From NCBI GenBank assembly GCA_024639205.1, contig JAHEIV010000026.1, forward strand, positions 1-13,807: a stretch of 13,807 bases of DNA, given 5' to 3'. The position numbers were made by a program, and so were the translations under genes. Positions 7,317-13,780 of the stretch are shown here, piece after piece. The notes under the pieces are model-generated. The model had not been told where the DNA came from, made no database searches, and was given only the letters and a program-made list of their open reading frames with translations. Within the stretch, counting starts at the first letter, position 1. Every line of letters starts with the position of its first letter. This stretch comes from Deltaproteobacteria bacterium. Lineage in GTDB: Bacteria > Desulfobacterota > Desulfobacteria > Desulfobacterales > SG8-13.

Positions 7317-8783
7317 TTAGGCCGAACATTCTTCCGGTTCGCAGGCACGCCCTTTCAGGTGAAAAAAGAATTTCAGGGTTTTTTTCACCTTGTCCGAAAA
7401 AATCTTGGGGGCAAAATAGGTGCCGGCCACCTTTTTGTTGATCTCCCCGATCGTTGGATATGGATGCACAGCCGCGGCCAGGGTAGACAGCTTAACTTTG
7501 CCGTTGAGCACCGCCACCCACTCCGCCAGCAGATCCCCGGCATGAGGCCCTAAGATCTGCACCCCGATCGGTTTTTCACTGCCATCAAGAATCATCTTGA
7601 TCTTGCCGGTCTTTTCCCCTTCCGCCAGGCTCCGATCGTTGTCTTTGAATTCTTCCATCCAGACCGTGGTTTCGATACCGGCCGCTTTGGCCATAGTCTC
7701 ATTCATCCCGATGCTTCCCAGTGGCGGATCGGTGAAGGTGCACCAGGGCAGATAGGTGTAATCGACCTTGCGCGGCAGGCGAAAAACGGCATTGCTGACG
7801 ACGATGCCGCCTTCGTAACCGGCAGCATGGGTGAACTGGAATCCACCGGCCACGTCACCGGCGGCATAGATGTGCTTTTGGGACGTGCGCAAACGGCTGT
7901 TTACCGTGATCCCACCGTGGTTAAACTCTACTCCGATGTTCTCGAGGGCAAGACCGTCAACATTCGCGCCTCTTCCCAGCGCCAGCAGCAGCAGCTCGGC
8001 TTTTAACCGTTTAGACTCTCCGTGTTCGGTGCGGACTGTAACTTCTTTTTCGGCCCCGAGGTCCTGGACCGATTCGATGGAACATTTGAGGTGGAAATCG
8101 ACCCCTTCGGATTGCATGACGGCCATCACCGTGCCGGCCATATCCGGATCTTCTTTTACCAGAATCTGCGGAGCCATGTCCACCATCGCAACCTTTGTTC
8201 CCAGACGATTGAAAGCTTGGCCCATCTCGCAGCCGATGGGACCGGCACCGAGGATGATCATCGAGGCGGGCAGATGGTCCATATAAAATATCTCCCGATT
8301 GGTGATATACGGCGTCTGGTCGAGTCCCGGAATGGGAGGAGCGGCCGCGGAGGAGCCGGTTGCGATGACCCAGTTTTTGGCCGTATAGGCGCTTCCGTTC
8401 AATCGTATCGTTTGTTCATCGGTGAAGGTCGGTGAACCAAATTCGACCCGGGCTCCCAGTTTGCAGAACCGCTCTGCCGAATCGTGCTTCTGGATGACAT
8501 CGATAACCGATTTGATTCTGCCGGAAACTTGCCTGAAATCGACGGGCGGCAATTCGATCTGCGGCAGGCCGAATTTGGCGGCATTTCTCATATGGTGGTA
8601 GACTTGGGCACTTTTGATCAGGGTCTTGCTTGGAACACACCCAAAGTGCAGGCAGTCGCCCCCCAATTCCTTTTCCTTTTCGATCAGCAGCGTTTTGGCG
8701 CCCAGCTGCGCTGCGCCTGCAGTCACAGTCAAACCGGCAGCACCGCCTCCGATAACACCGATATCAAAATCATATGTGGCCAT
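7317..8783 (-). CDS. MerA/lipoamide dehydrogenase-like FAD disulfide oxidoreductase
   Basis: A 488-residue class I pyridine nucleotide-disulfide oxidoreductase. GVIGGGAAGLT at 9-19 binds FAD, Cys44-LHFG-Cys49 in GGDCLHFGCVPSK is the redox disulfide, IILGAGPIGCEMG is the NAD(P)H site, and IYAAGDVAGG is the second FAD motif. The C-terminal dimer motif is HPYPTIGE (440-447): Tyr442 stands where lipoamide dehydrogenases have the catalytic His, as in MerA and SthA, so lipoamide is an unlikely substrate. The tail ends in CEPEECSA, giving Cys481 and Cys486 near the C-terminus, which might act like the MerA C-terminal Cys pair; this is inference. There is no N-terminal metal-binding domain. GAGGAG stands 7 bases before the ATG. 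Metal, metalloid or disulfide reduction are all possible. Confidence 0.9.
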   Translation of the reverse strand: MATYDFDIGVIGGGAAGLTVTAGAAQLGAKTLLIEKEKELGGDCLHFGCVPSKTLIKSAQVYHHMRNAAKFGLPQIELPPVDFRQVSGRIKSVIDVIQKHDSAERFCKLGARVEFGSPTFTDEQTIRLNGSAYTAKNWVIATGSSAAAPPIPGLDQTPYITNREIFYMDHLPASMIILGAGPIGCEMGQAFNRLGTKVAMVDMAPQILVKEDPDMAGTVMAVMQSEGVDFHLKCSIESVQDLGAEKEVTVRTEHGESKRLKAELLLLALGRGANVDGLALENIGVEFNHGGITVNSRLRTSQKHIYAAGDVAGGFQFTHAAGYEGGIVVSNAVFRLPRKVDYTYLPWCTFTDPPLGSIGMNETMAKAAGIETTVWMEEFKDNDRSLAEGEKTGKIKMILDGSEKPIGVQILGPHAGDLLAEWVAVLNGKVKLSTLAAAVHPYPTIGEINKKVAGTYFAPKIFSDKVKKTLKFFFHLKGRACEPEECSA

Positions 8784-8820
8784 TTCTTATCTCCTCACGA
8801 TTGTCCATTCTGCACCGATT

Positions 8821-9591
8821 TCACTGCGGTCTGTTGTTCAGGGTCCAATCATACGGAAGATATTTCACCTTCACGTTGTCCCTGCGGTCTATCAGCTCGC
8901 GTTTAAAACTTCCCTGCGCATACCGGAGTACAAAGGCATATGGATCGCTGTTGAAATCTTCGGCAAACCACTTGAAGATTTTGCTGACATAAAGGGTATT
9001 GCCATCCAGATAGATCCTGTCGGGGTTGTTGACAAATGATCGTGTGGCCTCATCCAGCTGGGCATCGAGCCGGCTGCCGACAAACGGCTCCGACGGCAGG
9101 GGCGGGCAGCTGTAAGCAGCGCAGTTGACGGCAAAGTGAACCCGCGGATCCTTGAATTGCGGTCGCAGGATATCATGCTCGATGTTATCCAGGCTCAGCA
9201 CCTGCCCGTTGAGACGCACGATCTTTTTCTTCCAGGGTCCGGTGTTGAATATACCGAGTTCTTTAATGGAGTCGATTTTCGGATATTTTCCCAATATGGC
9301 TTTTATGGTCCAGGCGTTGTAAGCATTGGCGTAGTAAGCGAATTTTTCGTTTTGCGACAGATTCTGCGGGTCGACTGACTCCAGAACCGCAAGGTACCGA
9401 TCCAGCTTGCTTTCCTCCTGCTTCAACCCGTCGTAGTTCACCTGACCGTTGCGAACATATTTGTGAAGTAATTCCGCAAATATCGCGTGGTCGACTGTCA
9501 CACCGGCACCCGCCGGAAGCGGCGAATAGCCGGTGACAGTCAACAGCCACAAGAACAAAAGGACAAGTGCCGATGGACGTGGAAATTTCAT
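8821..9591 (-). CDS. Exported DUF547 domain protein
   Basis: A 256-residue protein of the DUF547 family, function unknown. A signal peptide (hydrophobic core about 8-21, probable cleavage after PAGA near 29) sends it across the inner membrane. The family motifs are clear: FAYYANAYNAWTIKAIL at 84-100, LDNIEHDILRP at 134-144, and VHFAVNCAAYSCPPLP at 151-166 with Cys157 and Cys162. The start at 9591 is set by AAGGAGG 8 bases upstream; the open frame runs on to 9930 but that extension overlaps the Sec-decoded end of the YHS gene and lacks family similarity. DUF547 often accompanies TVP38/MerA-like pairs, as here. The two Cys suggest a periplasmic thiol or metal role, which is inference. Confidence 0.9.
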   Translation of the reverse strand: MKFPRPSALVLLFLWLLTVTGYSPLPAGAGVTVDHAIFAELLHKYVRNGQVNYDGLKQEESKLDRYLAVLESVDPQNLSQNEKFAYYANAYNAWTIKAILGKYPKIDSIKELGIFNTGPWKKKIVRLNGQVLSLDNIEHDILRPQFKDPRVHFAVNCAAYSCPPLPSEPFVGSRLDAQLDEATRSFVNNPDRIYLDGNTLYVSKIFKWFAEDFNSDPYAFVLRYAQGSFKRELIDRRDNVKVKYLPYDWTLNNRPQ

Positions 9592-9674
9592 TACTCCGCC
9601 TCCTTTTAACTTCAGCCGTTCGTTTCCCGGCAGCCTGCCTGCTGGCAGTATAACCGTCGGCCGGTCGCCGGCCA
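9592..9674 (-). other. Structured intercistronic spacer between YHS and DUF547 genes
   Basis: One base after the YHS stop, GGCCGG and CCGGCC form an all-GC 6-bp stem with a 3-base loop (9659-9673). A second hairpin, CTGCC and GGCAG around a 4-base loop, lies at 9635-9648. No U-run follows, so read-through is expected. It may stabilise the upstream mRNA end or tune DUF547 expression. Confidence 0.45.
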
Positions 9675-10142
9675 TTAGTTCAGCACCGCCGGCCAGTTTT
9701 GATCTGCCTTGCGGATGTAGCCGGGAATGTCCTTGACCCATTTGTCTTGAATCTTGCGGTTGTAATTCAGATAGAGCTTGCCGTCGACGATTTTCCACCC
9801 GTTGATCGGGTCGATGTTTGCAGTGGTCCCCATTGCAACGGCATACGCTCAGTATCCGCCATACTGGGGAGCATATTTTTCCGGGTCCGCTGCAAACAGA
9901 TCTCGGTGTTCTGCTGTCGCAAAGCGCCATTTGGCGCCCTTCCAGGTGGTTTCAAAATCTTTCTTGCCTTTTACGGGCTCCCCCATCGTGAAGTAGGCGA
10001 CCGTGTCGTATCCCTTGATGGCCACTTTCCCCCAGGTAGTGTTAATCTCACTTTTTTTCCCTGCAAAGGCATCTGATGGAACGGTGATGCAAAATATCAG
10101 CAGGAACAGTAAAATGGCATACAACAAATTGCGCTTGAACAT
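9675..10142 (-). CDS. YHS-domain selenoprotein, exported
   Basis: A 155-residue protein with selenocysteine at 98. The signal peptide is MFKRN plus a hydrophobic core, probably cut after DAFA (27). The YHS domain follows: AIKGYDTVAYFTMGEPVKGK, the Trp/Phe-rich middle, FAADPEKYAPQYGGY. Close relatives continue YGGYCAYxV; here TGA (9849-9851) replaces that Cys and the frame stays open for 57 more codons with the family's own C-terminus (DPINGWKIVDGKLYLNYN, DIPGYIRKADQNWP) to TAA at 9675. Conserved coding on both sides of the TGA plus a SECIS hairpin is strong evidence for Sec. I recall the database name 'YHS domain-containing (seleno)protein', so the family is probably known. The likely role is periplasmic metal or redox handling. 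GAGG precedes the ATG at 10142 at proper spacing. It probably heads the nine-gene run. Confidence 0.92.
9816..9851 (-). promoter_or_regulatory. SECIS element and Sec UGA of the YHS gene
   Basis: The UGA is at 9849-9851. TTGCA (9838-9834) pairs with TGCAA (9822-9818); after one A/C mismatch TGG (9832-9830) pairs with CCA (9826-9824) around the loop GGA. One more G-C pair (9839 with 9816) forms if A9817 bulges. The loop begins 19 bases after the UGA with G first, matching the bacterial SECIS rule and close to the geometry of the other element in this window. The stem is shorter than the one in the radical SAM gene. Confidence 0.75.
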
Positions 10143-10367
10143 GATTCCCTCTTTCATGCTGTTGCCGAGCGACGCGAAACGAATGGAATGATTGGCCTGG
10201 AGATCAATTCCGTCGAATGCGGGCAGATCGCCTTGTAGGAGGTCAATTGCGACCGCCGCGTCGTCTGGACGGCTTTGTTTATAGGAAGCAACCAAGGTAT
10301 TCGGTCCCAAAACAGAATTGGATCGCTCTGCCCGGGGTGACGCTTTGATGTAAAGCACTGTGCTCAT
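10143..10367 (-). pseudogene. N-terminal remnant of an FMN-dependent NADH-azoreductase
   Basis: The first ~58 codons (MSTVLYIKASPRAERSNS through YKQSRPDD to DLPAFDGIDLQA) match the start of the AzoR / flavodoxin-like NADH:quinone oxidoreductase family, with the SPR phosphate-binding region. The family is about 200 residues, so roughly 70 percent is missing. A ribosome site (AAAGGA, 8 bases upstream) and ATG survive at 10367. The frame then runs through about 17 unrelated codons into the YHS start without a stop, so translation from here would place the YHS signal peptide internally. This looks like a deletion relic; a functional leader peptide is possible but less likely. Confidence 0.72.
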
Positions 10368-10448
10368 TTTGGAATCCTTTCGTCGATAAGAGGTTTTACC
10401 GGCGGAAGATCGCTCATGCAGGCCACCGAGCGGATTTGGTGTTCACAC

Positions 10449-10476
10449 TTTATGCCGGATTGGTCGATGTGGTAAA
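10449..10476 (-). promoter_or_regulatory. Weak sigma70-like promoter candidate for the cluster
   Basis: On the minus strand TTTACC (10476-10471) and CATAAA (10454-10449) are separated by 16 bases; each matches 4 of 6 consensus bases. It lies about 80 bases before the azoreductase-remnant ATG. No better pair was seen in the gap, but the match alone is weak. Confidence 0.22.
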
Positions 10477-10884
10477 GAATTGCTTACAAAAAACTTCCCC
10501 GCAAAGCGTGCTTATTTCCAGCATCAATGCCACCGGTACACCCTGGAGGCTTTAGAAACTAAGACCCATCAGGATATTTGTAAATCCAAAGGAAAATATC
10601 GCTGCTTTGCGGTGCGAGAATAAAACGTCCTGCCGGTTGGCGGTGATGTAACTCCGGAATGGAAAATAGCGGTTGAGCTTCTGGTTCAGATCGTTCGTTC
10701 GAGGCAGTCGAACAGAAACAAAAAATGAGCGTGGCAACACAGCCATCAACAGGGCGCTTGCTGTGACCAGTAGGGTTGACGGGCTTTTTTGAATTAAGGA
10801 TGAATCGTTTTTGATTCGCAACGCTGCACAAGGATTTTCAACCAGGCGTGCAAGCAGGTGGGCCGCCGCTGCAGCTCCCGTGAG

Positions 10885-10907
10885 TGAGCCCGCCCTGGCG
10901 AGGCTCA
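10885..10907 (-). terminator. Hairpin after the ABC permease gene, possible terminator
   Basis: TGAGCC and GGCTCA form a 6-bp stem extended by three more pairs after a bulge. It starts about 29 bases past the permease stop in the right orientation, but no T-run follows, so it would be an mRNA 3' end stabiliser or a Rho-assisted terminator at most. Confidence 0.3.
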
Positions 10908-10935
10908 TCGGGAAAACAGCCAATTACCAAATAAA

Positions 10936-11808
10936 CTACACTTTGCCCTTCCAGGGGACCAGCTTGCGTTCGATGGTTCGCATCAGCAGATCGCTCAACA
11001 GCGCGATCAGACCGATCACGATGATACCCATGACCACTACGTCGGTGACCAGAAACTCGGAGGCGTTCAGGATCATGTAGCCCAGGCCTGCAGCCGCAGC
11101 CACCATCTCTGCGGCCACCAGGGTTGTCCATCCAAATCCGATCCCTATCCGCATGCCGGTGAGAATCTCCGGAAGAGCCGCTCGCAGGACCACGTAACGA
11201 ATTACCTGTGCATGGGTGGCCCCCAGAGAGTATGCCGCATGTATCTGTTCGACGGACACCGAGCGAACGCCGGCTCTCGTGCTCAGTGCCATCGGTGCAA
11301 AACAGGCCAGGTAGATCAGAAGGACCTTGGATGTCTCACCGATCCCGAACCAGATAATGATCAATGGCAGGTAGGCCAGGGGAGGAATCGGCCGATAAAA
11401 TTCGATGGGAGGGTCAAAGATACCCCGGAAAATGCGGCTCATCCCCATGGCCAGACCGATGGGGATCGCCGTCAGGCAGGAGGCCAGAAAAGCTGCAAAA
11501 ACACGGCAGACGCTGATCCAGGAATGCTTCCACAAAGATGCGCCGCCGAAACCGTCACTGCCCACTTCGATTATCTGCCGCCAGACGTCTGCAGGAGACG
11601 GCAAAAAAAGGGGGCTCACCAGCTTCATTCCGGCCACTACCCACCAGAGTGTCAGAATCAGAACCGCGGTTACCACGCTGATCAAAAGACTCCGGCCTTT
11701 GCCCGGCACCCCGAATTCTTCCGCCGCCCTGGAGATGCCGGGTCTGCGAAACCGGCGTAAAAAAGATTGTTGGTCAGGCCGTTTCTCTGGGCTGGTTGTC
11801 GTCGGCAT
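10936..11808 (-). CDS. tauC: Taurine-type ABC transporter permease
   Basis: A 290-residue inner-membrane permease of the TauC/SsuC branch of the nitrate/sulfonate/taurine family. About six membrane spans are visible after a basic cytoplasmic N-terminus: near 42-66, 105-130, 140-160, 164-182, 215-235 and 250-275. The cytoplasmic EAA loop is HAAYSLGATHAQVIRYVVLR followed by AALPEI, which contacts the ATPase. The ATG at 11808 lies one base after the ATPase stop, showing coupled translation; the longer frame to 11922 overlaps the ATPase gene and lacks similarity. Its partner binding protein resembles TauA, so taurine or another short sulfonate is the likely substrate. The symbol is by family and order. 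Confidence 0.85.
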   Translation of the reverse strand: MPTTTSPEKRPDQQSFLRRFRRPGISRAAEEFGVPGKGRSLLISVVTAVLILTLWWVVAGMKLVSPLFLPSPADVWRQIIEVGSDGFGGASLWKHSWISVCRVFAAFLASCLTAIPIGLAMGMSRIFRGIFDPPIEFYRPIPPLAYLPLIIIWFGIGETSKVLLIYLACFAPMALSTRAGVRSVSVEQIHAAYSLGATHAQVIRYVVLRAALPEILTGMRIGIGFGWTTLVAAEMVAAAAGLGYMILNASEFLVTDVVVMGIIVIGLIALLSDLLMRTIERKLVPWKGKV

Positions 11809-11809
11809 G

Positions 11810-12589
11810 TTATCCCTGGTTGCGTACAATGGAAAAGATCTCTTCCCGCAGCTCGATATATTCCGGTCCGGATTTAATCGCCCGGGAATCCCTGGTTTCC
11901 AGAAACTGTCTTGAAAAATCAAGATCGAAACTGTGAAGGATGCGTCCCGGCCGGGGGGACATCACCACCAGGCGGGTCGCCAGAAAAAGGGCCTCCTCTA
12001 CACTGTGAGTGATGAAGAAAATCATCTTGCGGGTGCTGGCCCACACCTTCAGAATCAGCTCCTGCATGCTGTCGCGGGTGAGCGCATCCAGCGCTCCAAA
12101 GGGCTCATCCATCAGTAAAATATCCGGATCGCTGGTGAGCACCCGTGCGATACCCAGCCGCTGCTGCATCCCGCCTGAAAGCTGGTAGATGGCATGGTGC
12201 TGAAAGTCCTCCAGCCCGACCAGCGTCAGGGACTTGCCGGCAACCTTCCGGCGTTCCGTTAGCGTCTTTCCTTGAAGTTTCAGGCCGAATTCGGCATTTT
12301 CGATTACGTTCATCCACGGAAGCAGGGCGTGTTTCTGAAACACCACCCCACGATCCTTTGCCGGACCGCGGACCTTTTTTCCGTCCAGCAGAATCTGCCC
12401 CCGGGTCGGGGAGATAAACCCGGCCAGAAGATTGAGCAACGTGGTTTTGCCGCACCCTGAAGGCCCTAAAGCCACGACAAAATCCTGGCCCTCGATGACC
12501 AGATTCAGATCTGCAAGCGCCTGGACCTTGTTTCCATTGCTTTGCCCCGGATAATCCAGGGAAACGTTTCTGATTTCCAACCGGCTCAA
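11810..12589 (-). CDS. tauB: Taurine-type ABC transporter ATPase
   Basis: A 259-residue ATPase of the TauB/SsuB type that powers the importer on the cytoplasmic face. Walker A GPSGCGKT is at 42-49, Q-loop Gln85 in VVFQKHALLPW, signature LSGGMQQR at 137-144, Walker B ILLMDEP at 157-163, D-loop ALDA, and H-loop His195 in FITHSVEEA. All catalytic residues are intact. The start is TTG at 12589, chosen because GAGG stands 5 bases upstream and the protein then begins with the family's MSxLEIRNVS. It starts 54 bases after the binding-protein gene, across a 14-bp palindrome that reaches into the ribosome site, so its level may be set below that of the binding protein. Confidence 0.88.
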   Translation of the reverse strand: MSRLEIRNVSLDYPGQSNGNKVQALADLNLVIEGQDFVVALGPSGCGKTTLLNLLAGFISPTRGQILLDGKKVRGPAKDRGVVFQKHALLPWMNVIENAEFGLKLQGKTLTERRKVAGKSLTLVGLEDFQHHAIYQLSGGMQQRLGIARVLTSDPDILLMDEPFGALDALTRDSMQELILKVWASTRKMIFFITHSVEEALFLATRLVVMSPRPGRILHSFDLDFSRQFLETRDSRAIKSGPEYIELREEIFSIVRNQG

Positions 12590-12596
12590 AAATACC

Positions 12597-12610
12597 TCAC
12601 AGATCTGTGA
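12597..12610 (-). promoter_or_regulatory. 14-bp perfect palindrome overlapping the ATPase ribosome site
   Basis: TCACAGATCTGTGA equals its own reverse complement. As RNA it makes a 5-bp stem with a 4-base loop whose 3' arm includes the first two bases of the GAGG ribosome site of the ATPase gene. This could dampen ATPase translation relative to the binding protein, or be a DNA-binding dimer site. Confidence 0.35.
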
Positions 12611-12643
12611 TAATCGGCCAACAGCAGGGTGGCGGCGGCAAAC

Positions 12644-13666
12644 TCAGGGGTTTCTTTTTAGTGCCAACTCTACCCACTTGGGGTTCACAAATTGACTGTA
12701 ATCCGACAATACCGCGGGAATTTTCTTCTCTGCTTTCAAAAACTCGGCCGTCGCCTTCAGGGCGCGGACCGCGCCGCCCTCTTTGCCGCAGCCGAGCCAG
12801 TCACAGGAGGCTTGTTCTTGCAGAGACGGAAAGACATAGCTGGCCAACACACCCGGAACATCATCGGGGTTTCCGCCCACCAGGCTCACTATGGCTTTTA
12901 CCGGGCGCGAGTCTGGCGTCCAGGCAGCCGGGTTGTCGCGATAAGCAGCATCGGTTTTTGCCAGGACCGAAATAAAACCAACCATAAATTCGGGGTGGCC
13001 ACGCGTAAAATCCCGGTTTGCAACCAGTCCGTCAAAGGTCGGCTTGCCCCACTTGCCCAATTCCCCGGAGGTGATCAGCACCTTGCCGGTCGCTTTTATC
13101 TTCGATAGAGCCGGATCCCAGACAAAGGCCGCATCAATATCACCGCGCAGCCAGGCCGCTGCAATGCCGTTTGGCGGCAGGTTGAGGATGGTCAGCTCAC
13201 CGGGCGGTATTCCGAATTGCTCCAGGGCAAACAGCGTGTGAAAATGGGTTGTCGACACAAACGGAACTGCCAGCTTTTTTCCTTTCAGATCCTGGGGTGC
13301 AACAATGCCGGAACCGTTTCGCACCACCAGCGCTTCGGCGGCTGCAATTCCTTCTGCAATCCAGACCAACTCAACGTTGATACCACGGGACATTGCGGTC
13401 GCCACACCGGTAGAGCCGAGCAGCCCGATCTGCACGTCGCCGGAAGTGATAGCCGGCAGCAGCCTGCCGGGGGAATCGAATTTGCGCCAGTTGACCTTGT
13501 AGCCGGTCTCTTTTTCGACTTCGCCCTCAACCATGGCAACCTTCCAGGGGTTAAATATCAGTTGATAGCCGATCGTCACCTCTTTTTCCTGCGCGTGGAC
13601 CGCCGAAACCATAAACACCACTGCCATCACCAGCGCCAACTGCATGACTTGACGGGACTTGTGCAT
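12644..13666 (-). CDS. tauA: Taurine-type ABC transporter substrate-binding protein
   Basis: A 340-residue periplasmic binding protein. The signal peptide spans about 1-25 (cleavage after VHA). The mature N-terminus, VTIGYQLIFNPWKVAMVEGE, then VNWRKFDSPGRLLPAITSGD and VQIGLLGSTG, follows the TauA pattern closely (WRKFDS and SGDVQIG are characteristic). Two Cys in SCDWLGCGKEGG near the C-terminus could form a disulfide. It captures taurine or a related sulfonate for the ATPase and permease encoded downstream. GAGG lies 6 bases before the ATG at 13666. A promoter-like pair and inverted repeats stand about 65-115 bases upstream. In a sulfate reducer the imported sulfonate could serve as sulfite or carbon source, which is inference; no taurine-degrading enzyme is in the window. 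Confidence 0.88.
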   Translation of the reverse strand: MHKSRQVMQLALVMAVVFMVSAVHAQEKEVTIGYQLIFNPWKVAMVEGEVEKETGYKVNWRKFDSPGRLLPAITSGDVQIGLLGSTGVATAMSRGINVELVWIAEGIAAAEALVVRNGSGIVAPQDLKGKKLAVPFVSTTHFHTLFALEQFGIPPGELTILNLPPNGIAAAWLRGDIDAAFVWDPALSKIKATGKVLITSGELGKWGKPTFDGLVANRDFTRGHPEFMVGFISVLAKTDAAYRDNPAAWTPDSRPVKAIVSLVGGNPDDVPGVLASYVFPSLQEQASCDWLGCGKEGGAVRALKATAEFLKAEKKIPAVLSDYSQFVNPKWVELALKRNP

Positions 13667-13729
13667 GGAAAACCTCGCTTTTATGAGTGTTTGAGAGCAA
13701 GTTACTGAAAGTGATCAACGATTGTTCCG

Positions 13730-13757
13730 TTTTTACCACAGGTAAACTGTAAGTCAA
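13730..13757 (-). promoter_or_regulatory. tauA: Candidate sigma70 promoter of the ABC importer operon
   Basis: TTGACT (13757-13752) and TAAAAA (13735-13730) on the minus strand are separated by 16 bases, matching 5 and 4 of 6 consensus bases. They lie about 65-90 bases before the binding-protein ATG and overlap two inverted repeats, as a regulated promoter would. Confidence 0.4.
13732..13746. promoter_or_regulatory. Inverted repeat TTTACC-ACA-GGTAAA, possible operator
   Basis: Two exact 6-base inverse arms with a 3-base centre, placed inside the spacer and -10 box of the candidate importer promoter. A protein bound here would block RNA polymerase. The regulator is not in the window. Confidence 0.35.
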
Positions 13758-13780
13758 GAATCGGCTGAAAACCTTACAGT
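13746..13780. promoter_or_regulatory. Inverted repeat ACTGTAAG-N19-CTTACAGT, possible activator or repressor site
   Basis: Two exact 8-base inverse arms, 27 bases centre to centre (about 2.5 helical turns), flank and partly cover the -35 box of the candidate importer promoter. The layout suits binding by a LysR- or GntR-type dimer pair, but no regulator gene is present here. Confidence 0.4.

Larger units (their letters stand above)
10368..10935. other. Intergenic region upstream of the selenoprotein cluster
   Basis: These 568 bases separate the ABC importer from the nine-gene run. A TTG-started frame at 10552-10923 on the minus strand (123 codons) has no recognisable domain and no ribosome site, and I do not call it. 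A GC-rich hairpin at 10885-10907 follows the permease gene, and a weak promoter-like pair is at 10449-10476. Otherwise no gene, tRNA or mobile element was recognised. Confidence 0.55.

Noticed and set aside
8821..8823. TGA stop of the DUF547 gene as Sec
   Set aside because: The family ends close to YLPYDWTLN, so the protein is complete. Read-through runs about 17 codons over the ribosome site of the next gene, with no conserved sequence.
9592..9930. N-terminal extension of the DUF547 frame to 9930
   Set aside because: It overlaps the Sec-decoded end of the YHS gene in another frame, while a strong ribosome site and signal peptide mark the start at 9591.
10552..10923. 123-codon minus-strand frame between the importer and the azoreductase remnant
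   Set aside because: It has a TTG start without a ribosome site, no recognisable domain, odd composition, and overlaps the hairpin after the permease gene. It is more likely chance.
12644..12646. TGA stop of the importer binding protein as Sec
   Set aside because: The TauA-like protein is full length at 340 residues. The read-through sequence is low-quality and would run towards the ATPase frame with no Cys expected there.
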